From Stromatinia cepivora (Eukaryota > Ascomycota > Leotiomycetes > Helotiales > Sclerotiniaceae): a stretch of DNA of 64,000 nt. The first letter of the stretch is position 1; each line of letters starts with the position of its first letter. A model generated the notes under the pieces. That model searched no databases and was not told where the DNA came from. It saw nothing but the letters and a program-made list of their open reading frames with translations. Below, piece after piece: positions 56,496 through 64,000 of the stretch. The position numbers and the translations under genes were made by a program. Location: NCBI GenBank assembly GCA_014898415.1, contig RCTD01000003.1:2790001-2854000 (forward strand), written 5' to 3'.

Positions 56496-58620
56496 ATGTC
56501 ACTAAGTACGAGAATAAATGGTTACATCCGTGAAGGTAGCCAACGCGCTCGCGGACTCATTCTTCTTCAACCCTCTCGTTTTATCCCCCGCGGCGTGTTA
56601 GATGGACCTAGACGGGTAATTGATCCAGATTCGGGCCTAGTGTCTCACGAAACAACTTCGCGGGAGCTTCAAGTCTCGGAGTACCATTGGGATTACCAAT
56701 TTGAGTAAGTTCTCAGCCCCTTCGCCGTGCTGATTTCCTTCAAATCTACGAAACAGTAACTAACAGACCTTCAGCGAACTTCTAGAAGCGAATTGGGAAG
56801 AATCTGATGACGATCAAGAATTCACCGCTGAAGAAGCAATTATCGCACAATTTAGACGCAAGAAACGCCGTGTTCCACGTTTAATTCAACTTTCAATTGA
56901 TTCAATTGTGAAGAACATTGGTGACATTACATATGAAAAGATACAGTATATGCCTTCGTTACAACTCGAGTTTCTTTGGCGTGAGTTGTCCAAGAGGTTA
57001 GTTCGGATCTTGTATCCCCTGCCCTGAATTGAGTACCTTTATAAGAAACTCTCATAACTCTTATCACTGCACACCTTATCTTGAAGACTTTACATACCAA
57101 AAGTACCGAGACCTTGTACTGACGTTTTTATCATAGATGTGTTAATAGTTTTAATACTTGGAAGGCCTTCTCAAAGGTCCTCGATCGACATGAAGGTGCT
57201 ATTCTAAACCAATTTCGCTATAGCGGTTCTATCGCAGAGCCAGTTCCGTCCTTATCTATCTATACGAAGCCACTTAGTTCAACAAGTTTCGACTTTCTCG
57301 TGCACTTATCCATTACGACTGCTTTCAAAACGTCGGATCTGGTTGAATTATCTGCACTAACTAATCTAGTAGCACTCGAGATTGTCAACCCAAAGCAGGA
57401 CCATCGTCTCAGAAATACCGGGATATTGTTCGACACTAGCTTCGGTGACAGGGTAATAAAAACCTGGAGCGAAGCAGCAATTAAGGGAAAGGCATTCCAT
57501 GTACTGAGGATCTTAAAGCTCCGAAATTTTAAAGAGATTACAAACAATTGCTTCCAGTACTTAAACCGTTTTCCTGCTTTAGCTGTTTTCGATGTTCTTG
57601 ACTGCGGTTTCAATGGATTGGCTCATCTTGGCGCTGAGAGACTTGGCTGGGAGGTTCACCCTGATGGAGCATTACTTGAAATCTTACAATCAGACTGTGT
57701 AAAGCATATTATGGCTTTGCGCACTACTCTTGGTCTTCCGGTAAGTCCCTCCATTGATTCCAGAACCCCTTTTTTCCTTCAAAGGATCTCGGCAATGGTT
57801 TGAGCACGGACCTTTGTGTTCAAAATTCCTCCCAACTTGCTCGAGCACATGTATAGAAGTAGGGAGCCTAATGAACAAATGCTAACAACAATGATTACAG
57901 ATCAGACCAGTTCGCAGATCTGCTGCAAAGCCTTTGTGGGACAAAGCCAAGATTACAATGATTCCCCGAGCAGATTTGCCAGCTTTTCTTACAGGAGATC
58001 CGATCTCCTCTTCAACACCAGCACGAAATAGCGCTTATCTGGACGCTGAACAGCGAGTTAGAATGATGGAGCAAACCCCTGCTGGCCGCGCCAAGCTCAG
58101 GCGAACAGGCTTCTCACACTTCGAAGCTGTGGATTATATCAGTCGTAAGGAATTCCGTGAGCTTGAAACCTGGGAATTTCGTACACTCACGTCTCTCAAT
58201 CGTATCAGCGAACTCCGTAACGACGAAGACTTGCGCGCTGCTGGCCTAGATGTCGGCGACTCGCTTCCTATCGTCTCTGGTGAAATCATATCTGCTGTCC
58301 CTGTAGCTTCTCTTCGTCTTGGTCCAGAGCTATCGTATGCACCATCCCGCGCAGACTTACACCAGCCATTCTATGATGGAGGACTGAGTGATAGATCGCT
58401 TAAATATACTAGTAGAAACGTCGGAGTCGGAGCAAAGGGATATGTATACACTCGCATCAAAGTTTCTATCGCTAGAACCAGGACACGAGAGCAGGCTGAG
58501 CGGAAGGCTGGTGACGACTCTGGTGGCTCGGGATCTCGGCGAATTAAGCGTAGGAAGGTTAGGGGGGAGAAGAGACAGCAGATAGGTGATCTCCTGGCGG
58601 GAGTAATGGGAGTCATTTAA
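56496..58620 (+). CDS. Conserved-type hypothetical protein, four exons
   Basis: Exons 56496-56704, 56775-56996, 57137-57740, 57901-58620, with introns of 70, 140 and 160 bp (GTAAGT..TTCAG, GTTAGT..CATAG, GTAAGT..TACAG). Phases are consistent throughout, giving 584 residues. An acidic then basic stretch (EESDDDQEFTAEEAI, RRKKRRVPRL) is followed by LxxLxxL-type segments (LVELSALTNLVALEIV; LRILKLRNFKEI; FPALAVFDVLDC), suggesting leucine-rich-repeat-like solenoid helices and strands. The C-terminus is basic (RRIKRRKVRGEKRQQ), a good nuclear-signal candidate. No enzyme motif seen; F-box or transcription-related roles are conceivable but unsupported. The structure argues for a real, expressed gene. 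Confidence 0.8.
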
Positions 58621-59470
58621 GCGTAGAGCTATTTTCCAGGGTACAGGGTGGTTTTTTTGCGTTTAATGGCTCTTACAAATCACATTCTAGGGCTATTTAC
58701 AGGCTATTTTTTTTAAGGGTTTTCAGCCTGTTCTAAAGTTTTTAGAGTTTTTGCATTTGTTGGAGTAAGAAGATACCCAAGTTACATTGTATGGCATAGC
58801 TCTAATGATACCAAATGATATTGTATGGTCAATCTTGCGTGAGATGGCATAATATGACACTTGTTGATATGTGTAAGGATGCGTCTGGGATACAACAGGC
58901 TTGAGTGTTGAAATTGGTGTATATATCTATATATCTATAAATATCAGCTTCATATTCGTACCCAATTAAATTATATAATACATATCTAAGCGCTAGCTCC
59001 ATATTTCCGCAATTAAATCTAGAACTCCCTATCTTGACCTCATGTATAGTGTATCGTATATTGACTTTAGGGCTTGAACATTCCACTACCCCCTAGAAAT
59101 AGATGTCCGATGATACTTCTCAATGTCTGTATCCAACTCTGATAGTGAATTGTATCTGTGTCTTAAATCTCGTATGATAATATTCATTGTCCATATCTAG
59201 CTCCGACATTGAGATGGTATCTGCGGTTGAAATACCGCGTGATACTCTTCGGTGTCTGGGTTTGGGTTCAATATTCAGGAGCTATATCAGAGACCATAGA
59301 ACTGTAACTATATCTGGATCTATGAGTATAGTAAAATGAACTGGTTTCTTTTATTATGTGTCGGAATATGAATCACGTGCATGGTAAGGATGGTAAGTAT
59401 CACGTGCCCACTAGTGCTTGCACTAGTGCCTTGGTATATACCATTATATAACTCTCTATTTTCCACAGAC
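58621..59470. other. Intergenic to block edge
   Basis: No gene. A minus-strand 85-codon frame (58829-59086) is not supported. It contains the degenerate ~66-bp repeat listed separately and, at 59371-59406, two GGTAAG units flanked by ATCACGTG sites just before AT-rich DNA begins. Confidence 0.4.
59109..59267. repeat. Degenerate ~66-bp tandem repeat, about 2.5 copies
   Basis: Units start near 59109, 59175 and 59241 with TGATA...TTC..TGTC..TATC..CTC.GA, alternating conserved blocks and diverged positions. Old and partly eroded. Confidence 0.5.
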
Positions 59471-60949
59471 CCCAGCTTTTTAAATAAATCAAAACGTATT
59501 AATTATAAGAATATTATATGTTTATTGATAAGCTTCACTTTTTGTATACAATTGTTCTGATATTGATCAATTTTGTTATAATGATATTACAGATCAGATA
59601 TTGGGAATTGGTATGAAGAATTACAAATTTTAAGTTTATTTTGATTTTATTTTTATAACTGAATAAAGGTATTTCATTATAAAACAAAGTATTTTTATAT
59701 TAAAGGATAAATTTTTAATTATTAAACAATTCAAAAGAATCGAAGGATTAAGAATAGCAATTATTTAATAGCGAATTTGAAGTTTACTTTTTGATTTAAT
59801 TATTCTGTATTTATTATATATTTATCAGACAATATAGGGTATATATTTGAAGAAAATCTGAAAGCAATTTCAAATTTTTCGCTATATTTATTTTCTTACG
59901 AAAAACTATTTTATTTATTCATTTTATATGAATTACTAATTATATATGAAATTAATTAATTCGATTTGATTAATTTCATTATTTTGATTGTTTTGTTCAT
60001 TTCGGTTAAATCTGTTTCGATCAAATCTGATTATCTTGATCAAATTTGGTCAATTTTAGTCAATTTTGGTTAATTTGATTAATTCGATTAATCAATTTTA
60101 ATTTCGAAATATCTTTAGGATTCAAAAACACTATATATAATATAAATGTAACTTCATTGTAGTATATATTTTGTATATTATAAATTTATATTTAAGTTTT
60201 TTTTTAAGATTGTTTTAAAAATCCTATAGCGATCAATTTTGAAATAACCTGAAAATATATGATAATTATAATTACAACAATTACAGCAGGTATATTCGAA
60301 TATTCCTCCAAAACCCTTTATTCTAAGAGAATCCGAATCCCATTGTTATCAATATCAAATACAACAAAGATATCAATTATTTTATATATCAAAAACGAAG
60401 AATATAATGAATGAATAAATAAATAGAAATATAATTATATTATATTTATAAAGGAAAACCCTTGAGAAATTATCAATTTTTGTAAATTTAAATTGGAATT
60501 CTATATAATATATAATTATATCGATAAGGATTTGTAAAACGATTATTATAACGATTTTGTAAATTTCAGAGTTGAATATTTTGAATTCGTTAATTCAAAG
60601 ATTATATTCAGATTATATATTGAATTAAAAGCAGATGGTTTATTTGTTAAGAAGATAATATAATATATAAAGTTAATAATCAATAAAGTTTTAATTGAAA
60701 TATTCTATATTATATATATATTATGATTGAATAATCAAATTCGAAAGACAATAATGAATCGATATTTTCAATTTCGATCAAAAATTATTTTAAACCAAAT
60801 CAAGATATTCGATAATAATATATATCTGAATATTATCCCCGAAGATTTAATATCTTTATTTAATCTTTAAAAAAAACAATTTGTATAAATAAATACAAAA
60901 TAATTATTTTTAATATAATATAAAGGAATCTAATCATTACAATTAAATA
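59471..60949. other. AT-rich block, nothing recognised
   Basis: RIP-like sequence with a run of GATTAATTTGGTCAATTTT-type short imperfect repeats near 60000-60100. No coding motif seen; it probably holds the 5' region of the element whose gag follows. Confidence 0.4.
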
Positions 60950-62805
60950 AGAAATCGGGATCTTATATATTCAAGGAACTCCTATACAACGAATATCAAA
61001 ACTCAGAATAAAAACAATATTCAATATCATTACAATTATTATATAATAATAATATATTATCTAAAAATGAAAAACTATTGAATAAAAAGAAATCTATCGA
61101 TAATAAAGGATTACCAAATAGATTATTCGATAATAAGAAACCTTTAAACAATAATAAACAATTCGAATATAATTATAAAATAAATGATACAAATCAAAAT
61201 AATATTTATATATACCTTTACCAAAACAATAAAGGAAATAATGATTCAAGAAACTACAAAGATAAATCACCCAATTATATACAAAACAATAATATCAATT
61301 ATGATTTCGAAAATCTTAAGAAACTTTATGATAATATTAATAAATATGTTGGAAATGAGGCCATCATAGGATTAGAATTAAGGTCACGTGATCTTAATGG
61401 TGCACAGACCATATTTGGGAATAACCTCAATTCTACTCCTACTAGAATAATAGATCCTTAGTTCAACCTACATAGTCAACAATACTACTACTTCCTGCAC
61501 CAAAAGTTAACAAAATATACTAATTAAAATGATAATTTCGACTACAAATATACTATCTTTTTTAATTATTACAAAAGAATCAATATTCATTTAAATCTAT
61601 ATACAAAAACGTTTCCAATAATACTAAAAGAAAAGATTTTTGTATTTTATTATTCAAATCTCAATTATATTTTAAATACAATAAACAATATCTACAAAAT
61701 AATCAAAACATTCTTCGAAAAAGAAGAATATCAATACAAACTCATAAAGAAATAGGATTATACAATATTCAAAACAATTATTATATAGAACCCTAGAAAA
61801 TCAATACTAAAATATTTGGATATTATAATCACTAAATTTTATTATCTTTAAAAAAATTTACTAAAAGAATTTCAAATAGTTATATATATTCAAAAAAAGA
61901 TATTCAATATATATAATTATATACCAATATATAATCAAATATATTATCGATTTTTAAAATCTGTAATCAGATTTATCAAAGATCTATAAGATTTTATTTC
62001 TATATACAAAAAATTATATTTAAATGAAAACGAAACATTTTATATAGATCGAATATATAATCAAAAGAATTCCAGAAACAATTACAAATACAAATTTAAT
62101 CAATGATTTTTTATTCGATTAAAAAGAACTAAAAGATATTTTATTTACAAAAAAGAAAATTGTTAATTAAACAAATATACAGAAATTAAATAAATTAAAT
62201 CGAAATATAAATATAAAGAATTATTCAAAAACAATAATAAAGAATTCGGATTATATTTCGAATAATATATTATCGAATATAAAGGAACTTTATTGGATAT
62301 CGATATTAACAAAGAATTTATAATATATATTCAAAACAATCTAAAGAAGAATACAAAAGATAATAATTTAAAGTATATTTGGATTTTATTCTATAAATTA
62401 ATTAACGAAAAAAAGATTATAATAAATCTATTTGATAAAACAATTATATATACTTTGATTAAATTTATTAAGAAATCAATTAACAAAATCGAAGGATATA
62501 AAGCTTTTTTTTAAAAAATATAATAATAAAGAGTTTTAGAATATTATTATTAATATAAAAGTATTTTAATAATCTATAATAAAATTCAAATAATATCAAG
62601 TATACCAAAAGAACATCAAAAATATTAAATTGAATATAAATAAAATAGAAATCGCAAAAATAATATTCGGAATCGAAAAGATTAAATCAATCGAATCGAT
62701 TTAATTGAATCTATCCCTAGAATCTATCGAATTCTATATTATAAAATCAGAAACATTATTTCTATTATCATTATAAAATATAAATCGATGCAGAATATAT
62801 TATAA
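60950..62805 (+). mobile_element. LTR retrotransposon gag-protease remnant, RIP-degraded
   Basis: Plus-strand coding remnants in one order. A Gag stretch (61513 onward) reads DNFDYKYTIFFNYYKRINI, then FFEKEEYQYKL, then FYIDRIYNQKNSRNN. A decayed CCHC-like region follows at about 62110-62200. A segment near 62520-62690 (NIIINIKVF, QYQVYQKNIKNIKL) is readable as the DTGAS-type protease neighbourhood. It is continued by IEFYIIKSETLFLLSL up to 62805, where a minus-strand copia LTR cuts it. Stops throughout; open leftovers are 61078-61461 and 62293-62514. A solo LTR at 61347-61512 interrupts the Gag part. Superfamily not certain (copia-like lineage suspected). Confidence 0.65.
61347..61512 (+). 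repeat. Solo copia LTR with target duplication
   Basis: A 166-bp LTR beginning TGTTGGAAATGAGGCC and ending CCAAAAGTTAACA, flanked by the exact 5-bp repeat AAATA (61342-61346 and 61513-61517). Its reverse complement matches the LTR at 62806-62971. The lack of internal sequence and the intact duplication show excision by LTR-LTR recombination. It is less decayed than its host sequence and keeps GGTCACGTGATC. Confidence 0.9.
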
Positions 62806-62971
62806 TGTTAACTTTTGGTGCAGGAAGTAATAGTATTGTTGACTATATAGATTGAACTAAGGATCTATAATTCTAATAAGAATAGAATTGAAATTATCCC
62901 CAAATATGATCTGTACACCATTATAATCTCGTAACCTCAATTCTAATTTTATAATGGCTTTATTTCCAACA
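62806..62971 (-). repeat. 3' LTR of minus-strand copia element
   Basis: 166 bp, minus-strand TGTTGGAAATAAAGCC...AGTTAACA. Immediately upstream on that strand is the purine tract ATGGGGGAG (about 62972-62980), the expected polypurine tract. Same family as the solo LTR, with more C-to-T type changes. Confidence 0.88.
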
Positions 62972-64000
62972 CTCCCCCATTGAAGATATCCTATTCGATC
63001 TTCCTAAACTATTAATCCCAATATTTTTTTGAATCTTTCGAAAACAATTCTTACACAAAGCTTTATTATTCTATTAATAACTATATTATATATATTAATA
63101 TAATTAATAACGATTTTCTCCTTTTCTATCAAGTTTTTAATAAAATGATAATTGATATCTATATATTTGAATTGTTTATACAAATATAGATTTTTGATTA
63201 AAACTAAAGCGCCTTAATTATCATTAAGCATCTGAACTGTATCTTTGTTTTTTTCAATATAATTTGATCTAAATAGATCTTTAAGCATTTATATAATTTA
63301 TCTTTCTTGTTTAATAAACATTACTATCGTAATATATTCTGATTCCGTATTAAAGATAACCATAAATATTTGTTTCTTATTAATCTATAATATAGAACCT
63401 TTATAAAATATTACAACTCCCCCTGAAACACTTTTCCGATTATATTTGTTATTAACTTAATCTGTATCTGTATATATTTTTATTATATTATCAAATATAT
63501 TGTATTCTTTACAGATATCAGATTATACTCCCTTTAACCTAAACCATAATTTTTATTTGATTATTGATCATAGATATCATATCAGATTCTTTAAAACTAT
63601 AATATAATATTTTACTGGTTTTGCTATAAATTATAAAAGTCTTCCAACTGAAAACATTATATCTAATCGAATATATATTATTAAATGAATTACACTTCCT
63701 ATTCGTTATTGATATTCGTTTATATCTACTAATTCATTATTGTTGATTGCTAGCTGGAGATAGGTATAATCCATTATTGATAGTTTCTTAGCTTGATATT
63801 ATTTATATATAATATTATATTTAATTAATATAATATCAAGATATTCTTTTTGATTTATAATTAATATATATGTTTTTTTATTACAAATAATTTTAACATT
63901 TAGGATTTTACTAATCTCCTTTAGATTTTTGATATTAAAACAAGCTGATAGCTTTTTATCAAATCAAATGATTTACAATGATATACACAATACAATAACG
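62806..64000 (-). mobile_element. Ty1/copia element, 3' end, continues beyond the window
   Basis: Reading right to left on the minus strand, the RNase H end is recognisable at about 62985-63260: DTVQMLNDN.GALVLIKN, KYIDINYHFIKNLIEK, then LCVRIVFERFKKILGLIV close to the polypurine tract and LTR. Earlier pol sequence to the window edge is AT-rich and broken. This is a different copia family from the one at 600-4750, because both RNase H and LTR differ. The element inserted into the plus-strand gag-protease remnant. Confidence 0.8.

Noticed and set aside
61078..61461. 127-codon ORF as a host gene
   Set aside because: It runs from degraded Gag sequence into the solo LTR and begins at TTG; it is transposon debris.

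Overview
This is nuclear DNA of a filamentous ascomycete. Small spliceosomal introns (46-286 bp, mostly GTAAGT/GTATGT donors) interrupt ordinary fungal genes. Long, extremely AT-rich blocks carry transposons whose coding frames are riddled with C-to-T type stop codons, the signature of repeat-induced point mutation (RIP). The gene styles (class V chitinase, Ras GAP of the S. pombe Gap1 type, OTT_1508-like deaminase, Ulp1-like protease) and the sharp GC-normal/AT-rich patchwork fit a leotiomycete such as the Botrytis/Sclerotinia group. The genus is an inference, not proven here.

Layout. 1-12.1 kb: AT-rich block with a Ty1/copia pol remnant on the minus strand, a Ty3/gypsy chromovirus integrase-chromodomain remnant on the plus strand, and a pair of ~346-bp LTR-like repeats in inverted orientation. 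12.1-18.0 kb: normal-GC transition zone with two adjacent minisatellites (19 bp and 54 bp units) and a 526-codon gene broken by two stops. 18.1-21.1 kb: a complete but dead Tc1-like transposon, recognisable by its ends and transposase, into which a 1,674-bp gag-only LTR element inserted with an exact 5-bp duplication. 21.7-22.3 kb: a small gene broken by two stops. 24.0-27.2 kb: two more copies of the gag-only element joined in tandem with three LTRs.

27.5-59.4 kb is the conserved gene-bearing part: an intron-containing tRNA-Asp; a Ulp1-like (C48) protease gene; a DHH phosphoesterase ending in a PCNA-binding-like motif; a Cys-rich hypothetical protein; a possible small secreted protein; a small single-pass membrane protein; a 517-bp MITE-like element; an OTT_1508-like deaminase with an overlapping downstream frame; a Ras GAP; a J-domain protein; a GH18 chitinase with GTG where ATG is expected; and a four-exon conserved hypothetical protein. 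Large gene-free stretches (44.5-50.6 kb, 54.1-56.5 kb) separate them. 59.5-64 kb returns to AT-rich DNA: an LTR-retrotransposon gag-protease region carrying a solo copia LTR with target duplication, then the 3' end of a second copia element entering from the right.

The genes do not form an obvious pathway or biosynthetic cluster; they look like ordinary housekeeping and accessory genes next to transposon graveyards. The least ordinary items are the gag-only LTR family and its nesting history, the DHH protein with a terminal PIP-box, the deaminase/ORF overlap, and two genes at block margins whose breaks are all explicable as C-to-T changes. Exon boundaries were derived by hand from splice signals and frame continuity.
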